A DNA stretch of 64,000 nucleotides from Lachnoclostridium sp. Marseille-P6806 (GTDB lineage: Bacteria > Bacillota > Clostridia > Lachnospirales > Lachnospiraceae). Position numbers and translations under genes: made by a program. The notes beneath the pieces were generated by a model. That model saw nothing but the letters and a program-made list of their open reading frames with translations. It had not been told where the DNA came from and made no database searches. Shown here one piece after another: positions 16,506 to 25,664 of the stretch. Position 1 is the stretch's first letter; each line of letters opens with the position of its first letter. The stretch spans positions 62,001 to 126,000 of the forward strand of contig NZ_LR130580.1 of NCBI RefSeq assembly GCF_900625025.1, given 5' to 3'.

Positions 16506-16922
16506 TCAGTCCCGGGCCGGTGCGTTTCTCCCGGGGAAAGCGCGCTCCACCGCCTCGTCCTCTCCCATGACATCCGTCTCTCCTCGTCCCGCCGCGAAGC
16601 GGTCCACAACGTCGGGAATCAGGTCTACCAGCTTCGATATCGCGTCCTGTGTTTTAATATTGACGACCCTGACGTTGCCTCCGCGGATAATCAGGACTGC
16701 ATTCGGAGAGAGCTTTGCAGAAAATCCGCCAAGCCCCATATCCTTTTTGTCCGCATTGTCGGCTCCCGCGCCGCATCCGATCGTGATGTCGGAGAGCGGA
16801 ATGATCGTCGTATCGCCGACGATCACCGGCTCCCCCACAACCGTCCGCGAGGCCAGCGCCGTTCCGACGCACTCCATCATGGAATGGACAATGCCCTTTA
16901 CATGATTATTCTGCTCTGCCAT
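16506..16922 (-). CDS. gerW: GerW/YtfJ family sporulation protein
   Basis: 138 residues. The YtfJ signature is clear: VGEPVIVGDTTIIPLSDITI, GCGAGADNADKKDMGLGGFS, then NAVLIIRGGNVRVVNIKTQD. In Bacillus the family member is a spore protein needed for normal germination. The ATG at 16922 lies inside the end of the DUF2953 gene (17-bp overlap), so translation is probably coupled. No strong ribosome binding site is seen directly upstream. The presence of this gene supports a spore-forming lineage. Confidence 0.85.
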   Translation of the reverse strand: MAEQNNHVKGIVHSMMECVGTALASRTVVGEPVIVGDTTIIPLSDITIGCGAGADNADKKDMGLGGFSAKLSPNAVLIIRGGNVRVVNIKTQDAISKLVDLIPDVVDRFAAGRGETDVMGEDEAVERAFPGRNAPARD

Positions 16923-17841
16923 CGTTCTCGCTGTTCTCCTTTCTGAAAAGCTGGAGCGTCTCCCGCACATCCCTGTCAAAATACAGTATAAGCACACAGA
17001 CCGCCGCGGTAAACAGGCGGATTTTTCCTGCGGCCTCTCCCCGCACATCCGCGCGGTATGCCATAAACTCGGGAGCAAGCTCCACATGACCGCGGATAAA
17101 CGGCCAGAGAAGCGCCAGCCCCGAGAGGAGCTGTCCCGTTTTTTCCGGGTCGCCGAGGCCGACTGTCCCGGAAAGCCGCCATTTTACAGGAAGCAGCATA
17201 CGGAGCACTTTTTTTAGCTGTCCGGAGACTCTGTGAAACGCCCTCCGGAAACGGTCGCTTCGGAGAATCTCCGTGTAGTATCGGATATTCTCCGCCATAC
17301 TGCCAAAGCGCACCCGGGCTACGCCGAGAGCAGCGCTGCTCCGGTGCGGCGTCTGCTCCGCCGTCCCCGTTTTCCCGGCGCCGGCTCCCGTCTGCGAACT
17401 CTCCGCCTCGTGCGGCGCATCCGTTTCCCTGACGCTGCCGGCCTCTCCGCGGCGTCCGGGGCCTCTGGCAGGCGCCGCCTCCTTATCCGGCTTTTGCGCT
17501 TTATCCGGCTTTTGTTCTTTATTCAGATTTTGTTCTTTACTCCACCTTGTCCGGGATACCGTAATTCCGAGGACGCGTACACGAAGCTCCGGATCCCCGG
17601 GATAGGAAATGCCGCCGCTCACAAAGCGGAAAAGCCATGAGAAACGAAGCCGAAAGGACAATCTCTCGCGCAGACGCGCCGTCTGCAGCTCCTCATGCGG
17701 CTCCGGATCCTCAACGATCCCCCTGATTTCATAGCGTATCGGCAGAAACAAGGCCAGCAGCAGCAAGGCCATGAGAATGCCCAGAACCCATAGCAGGACA
17801 ATCCCGGCGCCTTTCAAACCGGCAGAAACAGACAACAGCAT
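16906..17841 (-). CDS. DUF2953 membrane protein
   Basis: 311 residues. One strong N-terminal membrane segment (GIVLLWVLGILMALLLLALF, about residues 13-32) is followed by FLPIRYEIRG, typical of DUF2953. The middle (about 100-165) is a Lys/Glu/Pro/Ala-rich linker. The C-terminal half carries LRMLLPVKWRLSGTVGLGDP and a second hydrophobic stretch near AAVCVLILYFD. DUF2953 genes regularly precede ytfJ/gerW in spore formers, so a sporulation or envelope role is plausible. Start at 17841 with GGGAGG. Confidence 0.8.
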   Translation of the reverse strand: MLLSVSAGLKGAGIVLLWVLGILMALLLLALFLPIRYEIRGIVEDPEPHEELQTARLRERLSFRLRFSWLFRFVSGGISYPGDPELRVRVLGITVSRTRWSKEQNLNKEQKPDKAQKPDKEAAPARGPGRRGEAGSVRETDAPHEAESSQTGAGAGKTGTAEQTPHRSSAALGVARVRFGSMAENIRYYTEILRSDRFRRAFHRVSGQLKKVLRMLLPVKWRLSGTVGLGDPEKTGQLLSGLALLWPFIRGHVELAPEFMAYRADVRGEAAGKIRLFTAAVCVLILYFDRDVRETLQLFRKENSENDGRAE

Positions 17842-17864
17842 GCTTTCCTCCCCGCAAAACGCCG

Positions 17865-18176
17865 TCATTCCCGGATTCCGTGCGGAAAAAGATAGCGCAC
17901 GACATCCGGCGATCCCGTGTGCTCCAGCGCTTCTTTCACAATGTCCGCATAGAGACGGACCGCATCCGTCTTCGACGCGGCAAGACCGATGATATACACC
18001 GGCTTCTCCGGGCGTCTCTCAAGAAACAGATTGTGCAGAATCTCCACGCTTCCGCGATCCTCCGTCAGACGAAGCACATAAAGAGAAAGCCGGACGGAGT
18101 GGTGGCGGAGTCTCCACTTCGTCAGAGCCGGATCCGCGACCCCGGCACTCACATAGAGCTTCCGATAAAAGCGCAC
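17865..18176 (-). CDS. Conserved protein of unknown function (103 aa)
   Basis: Small soluble alpha/beta protein starting MRFYRKLYVSAGVADPALTK; no membrane segment, no recognised motif. The part EKPVYIIGLAASKTDAVRLY resembles a small Rossmann-like strand-loop-helix. It lies 23 bp upstream of DUF2953 and 42 bp after the PBP gene on the same strand, so it shares their operon. Comparable small proteins next to DUF2953/gerW are common in Lachnospiraceae, but no function is known to me. Confidence 0.7.
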   Translation of the reverse strand: MRFYRKLYVSAGVADPALTKWRLRHHSVRLSLYVLRLTEDRGSVEILHNLFLERRPEKPVYIIGLAASKTDAVRLYADIVKEALEHTGSPDVVRYLFPHGIRE

Positions 18177-18218
18177 GTTCTCTCCTTCCTCTGTTCAAGC
18201 AGCCGCGGTTCGCCCTTT

Positions 18219-19682
18219 TCACTTCGCAAAATAGCTGTCAAACACGCGTCTGGCGATGGGAACGGCATAATCCCCGCCGCTTCCCATGCCCTCGATGATG
18301 ACCGTCACACAGATCTGCGGGTTCTCCGCCGGGGCAAAGCCGGTGAACCACGCATGCGACCGGCTCTCATCCTCCGGATCGTACTCCGCAGAGCCGGTCT
18401 TTCCCGCTGCCGTATAAGAAAATCCGGACAGCTTGGTTGCCGTTCCTCTCTCCACCACCGCCTGCATCATGCGTCGGAGCTCTGCCGCCGTTTTTTCGCT
18501 CATGAGACGGGCATACGGCTCGGGCATATCCTGCCGCAGCACGGAGCCATCCGCCGTCCGGATGCTCTCCACAAGGCGCGGACGCATCAGTATACCGCCG
18601 TCCGCAGCTGCCTGTGTGATAAGGTGCAGATGAAAAGGAGACATTGAGGTTTCTCCCTGCCCGATCGCCATCTGCATGACCTCTTTCTCCGGCGTCTCGG
18701 CGTCCAGATACACATGGCTCTCTGTATAAGGATAGGAGAACGGGAGTTTCCCGTCAAACATCAGTTTTTCCAGCGTGTTTTCATAGGCGCTCCGGTCCAG
18801 CTCCAGCCCGAGGTTCGCAAAGGAGCAGTTGCAGGACTCCGCAAAGGAATCCACGAGATCCACGGAGCCATGCACCTCATAGTGGAAACAATGCACGGCG
18901 CCTCCCGCCTTTTCCAGCGTGCCAGTGCACTGATAGCGGTAATCCTGCCACGTATCCGGATGTTCCTCCAGATACTCGATGGCATCGATGAGCTTAAAGG
19001 TCGAGCCGGGCGGATACATCCCCTGCGTCGCGCGGTTCAGAAGCCTCCCCTCCGCGCTGTCCCCCGCAAGGTAGGAATTCCAGCGAACGTCGATCTCATT
19101 GGGATCAAAATCCGGCTTGGAGACCATGGCAAGAATCGCTCCGGTTGCGGGATCCGTCGCAATCACGGCGCCCCGGTACATCCCCAGCGCATCGCTTGCC
19201 GCCTGCTGGATCTCAGGACGCAGCGTTGTGAAAACATTGTTCCCGGGGTACTTGCTTCCCCTTTCATCCGCCGCCGCTTTTTCGGAAAGCGGCAGATCCG
19301 AATGAACAAGCGCGTAGTTCTCCTCCTTTTCGATACCGCTTCTCCCCTTGGTGCTGTAACCCACCACATGAGAAAACAGCGATCCGAAAGGATAACGGCG
19401 CCGCTCGCTCCCGTCAGCCTCCGTCACCGTCTCGGCGAGAACCTGTCCGTCGGCCGCAAAAATCTTTCCCCGCGTATTCTCTGCCAGCAGCTTTGCCTCC
19501 CGCCCGTTGTAGCTGTTGTCAAAAAATGTCTTCCTGTTGCGGACAGCATATATGCAGATAAACGCCGCCATCGCCGCGAACAGCGAAATGAACAGCCATT
19601 GAACAAACAGAATCTGTCCGCGTATTCTCTTTTTCTCAGCCTGCCGGTCCTCGGCATATGGCTTCCAGTCCCGCGCTTTCAT
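18219..19682 (-). CDS. Class B penicillin-binding protein (transpeptidase)
   Basis: 487 residues, cross-links peptidoglycan. N-terminal membrane anchor at about 25-46. A short dimerisation domain is followed by the transpeptidase domain with the three active-site motifs: STFK (Ser227-Lys230, in PPGSTFK), SCN (283-285) and KTG (428-430). The gene overlaps the upstream FtsW/RodA-type gene by four bases (ATGA), which fits a cognate SEDS-PBP pair. No PASTA domains. At 487 residues it is shorter than FtsI/PBP2 and like the PbpA type of Actinobacteria and Clostridia. Confidence 0.93.
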   Translation of the reverse strand: MKARDWKPYAEDRQAEKKRIRGQILFVQWLFISLFAAMAAFICIYAVRNRKTFFDNSYNGREAKLLAENTRGKIFAADGQVLAETVTEADGSERRRYPFGSLFSHVVGYSTKGRSGIEKEENYALVHSDLPLSEKAAADERGSKYPGNNVFTTLRPEIQQAASDALGMYRGAVIATDPATGAILAMVSKPDFDPNEIDVRWNSYLAGDSAEGRLLNRATQGMYPPGSTFKLIDAIEYLEEHPDTWQDYRYQCTGTLEKAGGAVHCFHYEVHGSVDLVDSFAESCNCSFANLGLELDRSAYENTLEKLMFDGKLPFSYPYTESHVYLDAETPEKEVMQMAIGQGETSMSPFHLHLITQAAADGGILMRPRLVESIRTADGSVLRQDMPEPYARLMSEKTAAELRRMMQAVVERGTATKLSGFSYTAAGKTGSAEYDPEDESRSHAWFTGFAPAENPQICVTVIIEGMGSGGDYAVPIARRVFDSYFAK

Positions 19683-21076
19683 CCCCCTCGTCCCACGGCT
19701 CTGCGGGCTGCGGCCTCCTCTCTCTCGAAGCGCTGCTCAAAGGAGCGCATTTTTTCCCGCTGAAGAATATAAATTGCCTCCACAACGGCGAACATGAAGA
19801 TCGTCTGGAGCACCGAGCTTCCCCCGTAACTGATAAGCGGCAGCGTCACACCGGTGAGCGGGATGAATTTCACCTCCCCGCCGATTGTGAGAAAAATCTG
19901 AAAAATATAAATAACCGCGAAGCCGAACGCCGTAAAGCGGTAAAAGCGATCCGCGAAATTGAGGGAAACCCAGAGAATATCAAGAAAAACTGCGATGCAG
20001 AGCGCCATCAGACACACGGCGAAAATCAGCCCCAGCTCCTCTGCGACGGCGGCGAAAATGAAATCGGATTCCACATAGGGAATCTTATCCGGCGTCCCAC
20101 GCGTGAGCCCGGTTCCGAAAATCCCTCCGCCAGAAATCGAAAACAGAGACTGTGTGATCTGATATCCCATGGTATCAATGACGCTCCACGGATCGAGCCA
20201 CGCCTGCACCCGGACCCGGACATGGGCAAACAGACGGAAGCCGGCCGCCGCACCCGCGCCTCCCGCCGCCATGCCGAGAAACAGATACCTCCATTTCCCG
20301 GAGGCCAGAAAGGTCATGAACACATACGCGACAAAATAAATTGCCGCCGTGCCCAGATCTCTCGACGCCGCAAGAATCAGAATATGAACCGCCGAGACCG
20401 CCGCCGCAGGAAGAATCTCGCGGAGCCCTGCCGCCTCATAATAGGCGGAGGCCAGATAGAACACAAAAAGAATTTTGACAAACTCCGACGGCTGCACCGA
20501 CACGCCGAACATACTGTACGAGAGCTTCGAGCCCTGCGTCACCTGCCCGAGCACCAGCACCGCAAGCAGGGCCGCTGCACCCGCCCCGGCATAGACAAAC
20601 GTGAGACGCTTCAGAAAACGAAACCTTTTAAGAAGCGCCGGCACTGCAATGGCAAGAGACATCCCGGCCGCGGCAATGAAGAACTGCCGGACCGCCTTTG
20701 CAAAGGACAGCCGGGTCAGCATGACAAGGCCGATGCTGAGCAGCATGCACACATTCAGCCAGAGTGCAGTATTGCCCTCGGGATAAATGGCGCGGTACAG
20801 CACAATAGCCGCAGCAAACGCCAGCAGTTGAAACAGCCAGAAAAAGAGATATTCCGGCTTCTGTCTCGCCGCATAAATCGTGAGAAGTCCGGCCGCATGC
20901 ACAAGAAAAAGGAGAAAAATCATGCAAAAATCAGCCGCCGCGCTCTTCCGGAGAGCGGTTCCAGCCCCCTCACCGCGCCGGCTGCCGTACCCGAGTCGGA
21001 GAAAAGCCAGCAGCGTGTAGACCAGCATACCGGCTGTGATCACATATTTTGACAATGCCAGAATATAAGTCCGCAT
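19679..21076 (-). CDS. SEDS family peptidoglycan glycosyltransferase (FtsW/RodA/SpoVE)
   Basis: 465 residues with about ten to twelve membrane segments. SEDS landmarks are present: VSVQPSEFVKILFVFYLASA, SRDLGTAAIYFVAYVF, and near the end GVTLPLISYGGSS. It polymerises lipid II at the cell membrane with the class B PBP encoded immediately downstream. The extra hydrophobic segments at the N-terminus and the pairing with a short PBP suit the RodA/FtsW relatives of Clostridia; division, elongation and sporulation versions cannot be told apart here. No strong ribosome binding site precedes 21076. Confidence 0.92.
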   Translation of the reverse strand: MRTYILALSKYVITAGMLVYTLLAFLRLGYGSRRGEGAGTALRKSAAADFCMIFLLFLVHAAGLLTIYAARQKPEYLFFWLFQLLAFAAAIVLYRAIYPEGNTALWLNVCMLLSIGLVMLTRLSFAKAVRQFFIAAAGMSLAIAVPALLKRFRFLKRLTFVYAGAGAAALLAVLVLGQVTQGSKLSYSMFGVSVQPSEFVKILFVFYLASAYYEAAGLREILPAAAVSAVHILILAASRDLGTAAIYFVAYVFMTFLASGKWRYLFLGMAAGGAGAAAGFRLFAHVRVRVQAWLDPWSVIDTMGYQITQSLFSISGGGIFGTGLTRGTPDKIPYVESDFIFAAVAEELGLIFAVCLMALCIAVFLDILWVSLNFADRFYRFTAFGFAVIYIFQIFLTIGGEVKFIPLTGVTLPLISYGGSSVLQTIFMFAVVEAIYILQREKMRSFEQRFEREEAAARRAVGRGG

Positions 21077-21112
21077 ATCAGAACCGCATATTTCTTTCCG
21101 ACGCTCCTGCCA

Positions 21113-23359
21113 TCACTCCACGCCTTTCCGAAAATGTCCCCCGGTAAACGCCGCAAATGGAACGGCGACCTCTCTTTCCCCGTCCGCCATACGCCGGAAC
21201 GAGCGCGTGATCCGCTGCGTCTCTCTTCCGTCCTCCGTCGTAAAACTCATGACAAAGCCGCGGCAGCCGGAAAGGAGAGGAGCTCCAAACGCCTTATGGA
21301 GCGAAAGGGGCACGCTGTTGTAAATGATGTTCTGGCAGTGCGTGCACACCGTGCGGACCGGAAAGGTCTGCTTTTTCCGATCTTCCAGAGCCCAAAACCC
21401 GTTCTCCTCAAGACGGCAGCTTTTCTCCGTCTTCCGGACGCAGCCCGCCGTGATCATCATCGGAACTCTCCCGTACACAGCGGCATAATGCCTGCCCTCC
21501 GGAAAGCTTTCCCGCAGCTCCCGTCCGCTGAGCTCCAGCGGCAGAATACAGTGATCCGCGTTCTCCCCAATCACCTCCATGGCCGCACGGTTCCAGCCGC
21601 AGACCGGCGTATCCGCAAAAACCGGACCGTGATATCCGCGGAAACGCAAGAATTCCAGCGCCTCAAGGCTGCGAATCAGCGCGCCCCGGTATTCTCCGGA
21701 CAAAAGACGACGCAGCGCCTCATCCATCCACGCGGCGTCTCTGCGCCGGACAACATAGGGAAAGGCAAGCAGTTCCGCCGTTCCCGAGAGAAGAAAGGAC
21801 TGGGAGTCATCTGCGGTTGCATCGGCGCCTCCTGCTCTTGCCCCCTCCGCCTGCGCGCGGGATATCACAACGGCAAGGAGCCTTACGGATAAATTCTCAG
21901 AAGCGCCTCCCGCACTCTCCTGCTGCGGCCTTTTTGGGGAAACCGTCTTTCCCGCTCCGTCCGCGGCCAGCAGTCTCCGCCGCCCGGCAAGGCGCGCCGC
22001 GCCGTCTCGTTTCCAGCACGCCTCGAGTTCCCCCGAGAGGCGTTCAAACGCCGTCCGGCGGAGCTCATTCAGCGACCGCACCGGAAGAAACACCTCGCCT
22101 GACCGGCGAATTTCAATCCGCTCCGCCGCAAAAACCGTGTCGCCGGTTTTCCCGAGGCTCCTGCGGATATCCTCCTCGGAAAGCGGGCGCTTTTCCGCCA
22201 GCTGCACAAGATCGCCCTCCGCGAGAACATCCCCCGTGAGGGCGCAGGGCGGATTTTCCCCGCCGAGGCGGAGCCGGAGCGCCGCAGGCTTTCCGGCCTC
22301 CAGCGTAATAAGCTCCGCCACTTTCGTCCGGCGGATCGGACGGACGTACTGCTCGCCCAGTCTCCGGATCAGCGCCTCATCCGCGCCGCGGTAGCCCGGT
22401 GCGGAAATGGTCACCATCTCCCGCCCGTTGCTTCGGTGATAGTACCCGCCGCAGAGATCCGTCCGCAGATAGAGAGCTTTCAGCTCCTCCATATCCTCCG
22501 GCGCCACCCTCCACGAGGACGCATCGCCCCGCTCCCGCAGACGGTAATAGAGGTCCATATATTTCCGGTAGAGCGCCGTAACCCCCGCCGCATATTCCGG
22601 GCGCTTCATCCGCCCCTCGATCTTGAACGAGTCAATGCCGGCCTCGATGAGCTCCGGAAGATATTCCAGAATGCACATATCACGCATCGACAGCGGATAG
22701 TATTCCCGTTTTCCCGCGTCCGGTCCCGCCGGAATCCCTTTTTCGTCCAGAATGCGGTAGGGCAGGCGGCAGGTCTGCGCACACCTCCCCCGATTGCCGC
22801 TCCGTCCCCCAAGAAAGCTGGAAAAGAGGCACTTTCCGGAATAACAGTAGCACATGGCTCCGTGAACAAAGGTCTCCGTCTCGACCGGAAGCTCCTCCCT
22901 CAGAGCTCGGACCTCCGAAAGAGAGAGTTCTCTTGCCGGAACCACTCTCGTTACGCCGAGCCGGACAAGGAAGCGCACGGCATCCGCGGTCGTAACAGAC
23001 AGCTGCGTGCTCGCATGGATCGGGAGATCGGGAAATGCCTCATGAAGCACTTTCATCACTCCGATATCCTGAACGATCACACCGTCCAGTCCGTCCTCGC
23101 AAAGAGGCGCGAGAAACGGAATCAGCTCTCCCAGCTCTCTCTCCCGCGTGAGCGTATTGACCGTGAGATGAACACGGACACCGGACAGATGCGCCTCGCG
23201 CAGGCATTGCCGCAGCTCCTCATCGCTGAAATTGTCCGCGTAGGCCCGGGCTCCGAAGCGCCGCCCCGCAAGATATACGGCGTCAGCTCCGGCATTGACC
23301 GCGCCGCGGAATGCGTCATAGTTTCCGGCGGGAGCAAGAAGCTCCGCTCTGTGTTCCAT
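21113..23359 (-). CDS. U32 family peptidase-like protein (RlhA-type)
   Basis: 748 residues. The family core ELLAPAGNYDAFRGAVNAGA is at the N-terminus, and the U32 signature with its cysteines (FVHGAMCYCYSGKCLFSSFL, then GGRSGNRGRCAQTCRLPY) lies near residues 165-205. A C-terminal CTHCQNIIYNSVPLSL adds more Cys. U32 proteins are now mostly tied to Fe-S-dependent hydroxylation of rRNA/tRNA (RlhA, TrhP) or ubiquinone rather than proteolysis; this length fits the RlhA-like group with an inserted PF12392 domain. ATG 23359 is preceded by AAGGAG; the longer frame lacks a ribosome binding site. Confidence 0.87.
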   Translation of the reverse strand: MEHRAELLAPAGNYDAFRGAVNAGADAVYLAGRRFGARAYADNFSDEELRQCLREAHLSGVRVHLTVNTLTRERELGELIPFLAPLCEDGLDGVIVQDIGVMKVLHEAFPDLPIHASTQLSVTTADAVRFLVRLGVTRVVPARELSLSEVRALREELPVETETFVHGAMCYCYSGKCLFSSFLGGRSGNRGRCAQTCRLPYRILDEKGIPAGPDAGKREYYPLSMRDMCILEYLPELIEAGIDSFKIEGRMKRPEYAAGVTALYRKYMDLYYRLRERGDASSWRVAPEDMEELKALYLRTDLCGGYYHRSNGREMVTISAPGYRGADEALIRRLGEQYVRPIRRTKVAELITLEAGKPAALRLRLGGENPPCALTGDVLAEGDLVQLAEKRPLSEEDIRRSLGKTGDTVFAAERIEIRRSGEVFLPVRSLNELRRTAFERLSGELEACWKRDGAARLAGRRRLLAADGAGKTVSPKRPQQESAGGASENLSVRLLAVVISRAQAEGARAGGADATADDSQSFLLSGTAELLAFPYVVRRRDAAWMDEALRRLLSGEYRGALIRSLEALEFLRFRGYHGPVFADTPVCGWNRAAMEVIGENADHCILPLELSGRELRESFPEGRHYAAVYGRVPMMITAGCVRKTEKSCRLEENGFWALEDRKKQTFPVRTVCTHCQNIIYNSVPLSLHKAFGAPLLSGCRGFVMSFTTEDGRETQRITRSFRRMADGEREVAVPFAAFTGGHFRKGVE

Positions 23360-23511
23360 TTTTTTACTCCTTACCGCCTGACACAAAAAGGAGCCGCCTG
23401 CAAAATCCCGGCTTCGCTCCCTGCCCGCCGCTCCCGCGACGGATACGCAGTTTACGAAGCTCCGGTCCTGCCGCACAGCACCCCGCCTGCCCTTATCCCG
23501 TTTTATCTCTG

Positions 23512-23910
23512 TTATTTCTGCCCGGCTTCGAGACGGACAATCTTCTTCGCTTTCTCCTCGTTTTCGGACTGCGCCCTGCGGAGAGCCTTTTCCGTCGTTT
23601 CCAGCTTAAGCTGCGTCGTGACAAGCTCATGCTTTAAGTCGTACAGATCCTTGGCCTTGGCATCCATTTCCTCCCGAAGAGCCTCCATCTGCCGCTTCAT
23701 CTTAAAGCAGTCGTCCGCGATGTTGATCTCCAGCAGGAGACTCCGCAGCTCCTGAGAAATATGACGATATCCCTCTTCCCGCTGCATCTCTTCCAGCTTG
23801 CCGTTCAGATACGAGGCGATCTTCTGAATATACTCCTCGCTCTCATAACCGCTGAGGGTATATACCTTTCCGCCGATCACAACCTTTGTGTCATTTTTCG
23901 GTGTTTCCAT
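23512..23910 (-). CDS. zapA: Cell division protein ZapA
   Basis: 132 residues. TKVVIGGKVYTLSGYESEEY, then KIASYLNGKLEEM, is the ZapA N-terminal domain; the remainder (about 60-125) is a long coiled coil. It bundles FtsZ filaments. ATG 23910 is preceded by a run of eight G and AGT, an unusual Shine-Dalgarno; the longer frame from 23940 adds a non-family peptide. It sits between ruvB and the U32 gene on the same strand, as in other Firmicutes. Confidence 0.88.
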   Translation of the reverse strand: METPKNDTKVVIGGKVYTLSGYESEEYIQKIASYLNGKLEEMQREEGYRHISQELRSLLLEINIADDCFKMKRQMEALREEMDAKAKDLYDLKHELVTTQLKLETTEKALRRAQSENEEKAKKIVRLEAGQK

Positions 23911-23997
23911 ACTCCCCCCCCACAGGCCCGGCCGTCCCATTTTCAGACTCCGCCGTCCGCAGCTTCACTGATTTTCTGCAACGGCTCTCTTATCATT

Positions 23998-25005
23998 CTA
24001 TTCTGTATCTTCCGGCATTTCAAGACCGAGGTGGCGGTAGCAGGCCGCCGACGCGACCCGCCCCCGCGGCGTCCGGCTGATAAAGCCGAGCTGAAGAAGA
24101 TACGGCTCGACTACATCCTCGATGGTCCCCGCATCCTCCCCGATGGAGGCTGCGAGCGTATCCAGTCCTGCCGGGCCGCCGCCGAATCTTCCGATAAGCG
24201 CATCCAGAAACTTCCGGTCCGTATAATCCAGACCGACCCGATCCACATCCATCATGTCCATGGCCGTCTCGGCGACCTTTACCGTCACCTTTCCGTTATG
24301 GCGAACCTCCGCATAGTCGCGCACACGCTTCAGGATCCGGTTGGCAAGACGGGGCGTCCCGCGGCTGCGCCGCGCCATCTCCTCCGCCGCGTCCTCCTCC
24401 ACCTCGACGCCGAGCACCTTTGCCGAGTGAAGAAGAATCACCTGAAGCTGCGCCGGACTGTAAAAATCAAGCCTCTCGATCATGCCGAAGCGATCCCGGA
24501 GCGGTGCGGAGAGAAGCCCGGCCCGCGTCGTCGCCCCGACCAGAGTAAAGCGCGGAAGCTCCAGACGGATAGATTTGGCTGAGGAGCCCTTGCCGATCAT
24601 GATGTCGATGGCATAGTCCTCCATCGCCGGATACAGAACCTCCTCCACCTGCTTGTTCAGACGGTGGATCTCATCGACAAAAAGGACGTCCCCCTCCTGA
24701 AGACCGTTGAGCACCGCCGCCATGTCGCCGGGCTTCTCGATGGCCGGCCCGCTGGTGATCTTGATCCCGACGCCCATCTCGTTGGCAATGATGCAGGAGA
24801 GCGTCGTTTTTCCGAGACCCGGAGGGCCGAAAAAAAGGACGTGGTCGAGAGGCTCCCCCCTCTTTCTTGCCGCCTCAACCGCAATACTGATATGCTGACG
24901 TATTTTATCCTGTCCGATATAATCCGCGAGCCGTCTCGGGCGGAGCGATCCCTCGATCGCTGCATCCTCCTCCGTAAAGCTCGTTTCGATCATACGTTTT
25001 TCCAT
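23998..25005 (-). CDS. ruvB: Holliday junction branch migration ATPase RuvB
   Basis: 335 residues, standard length. Walker [10 protein letters not shown] (60-68), Walker B VDEIHRL, sensor 1 [10 protein letters not shown] and the arginine motif GTPRLANR. C-terminal winged helix [18 protein letters not shown]. RuvB hexamers drive branch migration with RuvA, encoded 47 bp upstream on the same strand. The start at 25005 has GGGAG ten bases upstream. Confidence 0.97.
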   Translation of the reverse strand: MEKRMIETSFTEEDAAIEGSLRPRRLADYIGQDKIRQHISIAVEAARKRGEPLDHVLFFGPPGLGKTTLSCIIANEMGVGIKITSGPAIEKPGDMAAVLNGLQEGDVLFVDEIHRLNKQVEEVLYPAMEDYAIDIMIGKGSSAKSIRLELPRFTLVGATTRAGLLSAPLRDRFGMIERLDFYSPAQLQVILLHSAKVLGVEVEEDAAEEMARRSRGTPRLANRILKRVRDYAEVRHNGKVTVKVAETAMDMMDVDRVGLDYTDRKFLDALIGRFGGGPAGLDTLAASIGEDAGTIEDVVEPYLLQLGFISRTPRGRVASAACYRHLGLEMPEDTE

Positions 25006-25052
25006 GAATCTCTGTCTCCCGTTGCAAGCCGAAGCGCCGGCCCCGCGAAAAA

Positions 25053-25664
25053 TCAGCGGATCAGCTTAAGGCCGCTCCGCAGCAGCTCCTCCGTGCCCGA
25101 TGCGCCGCTCTCTTTCGCCTTTCGCACCGCACGGAGCGCCTCTGTCCGGGAATATCCGAGCGCGATGAGCGCCTCGGCCGCCTCCTCCGCGTCCCCGGAC
25201 ATATCTCCGCTTCCGGCCGTTTCCCCGGATGTCAGCGCCCCGGCGGCCTCCGCCGCCTCCTCCGCGCCGATCTTCTCGCGAAGCTCCAGAATGAGGCGTT
25301 CCGCCGTGCGCTTTCCCACACCGGGTGCACGTGAAATCGTCCGGGCATCCCCCGCCATAATGGCAAAGCGGAGGTCGTCCGCGCTCATCGCAGAAAGGAG
25401 AGAAAGACCCGCTTTCGGTCCGATCCCGCTCACCGTAATCAGCCTGCGGAACAGTGAAAGCTCATCCCGTGAGGCAAAGCCGTAGAGCGCAATCTGATCC
25501 TCCCTCACATAAGTATAAGTATACACCGTCGCCTCCGGACCGGAGCGCTGAAGCTTCGACGCTGTCGCGGGGGAAACCTGCACCTCGTAGCCGACGCCGC
25601 CGACCTCCAGCTCAAGAGCGGTATCCGAGATATGGTCAATCGTGCCTTTCAGAAACGAAATCAT
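25053..25664 (-). CDS. ruvA: Holliday junction DNA-binding protein RuvA
   Basis: 203 residues. N-terminal OB fold ([37 protein letters not shown]), helix-hairpin-helix pair ([19 protein letters not shown] and [20 protein letters not shown]), an Ala/Glu/Gly-rich linker and the C-terminal RuvB-binding helices ([20 protein letters not shown]). Its ATG overlaps the stop of the upstream TPR gene (ATGA). Its stop region (CGCTGATTTTTCGC) happens to match the right end of the intergenic repeat family. Confidence 0.96.
   Translation of the reverse strand: MISFLKGTIDHISDTALELEVGGVGYEVQVSPATASKLQRSGPEATVYTYTYVREDQIALYGFASRDELSLFRRLITVSGIGPKAGLSLLSAMSADDLRFAIMAGDARTISRAPGVGKRTAERLILELREKIGAEEAAEAAGALTSGETAGSGDMSGDAEEAAEALIALGYSRTEALRAVRKAKESGASGTEELLRSGLKLIR

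Noticed and set aside
25040-25060. Right end of the intergenic repeat at the ruvA stop codon
   Set aside because: About 18 bases resemble the repeat end (GCGAAAAATCAGCG), but they largely encode the conserved RuvA terminus, so chance is likely.
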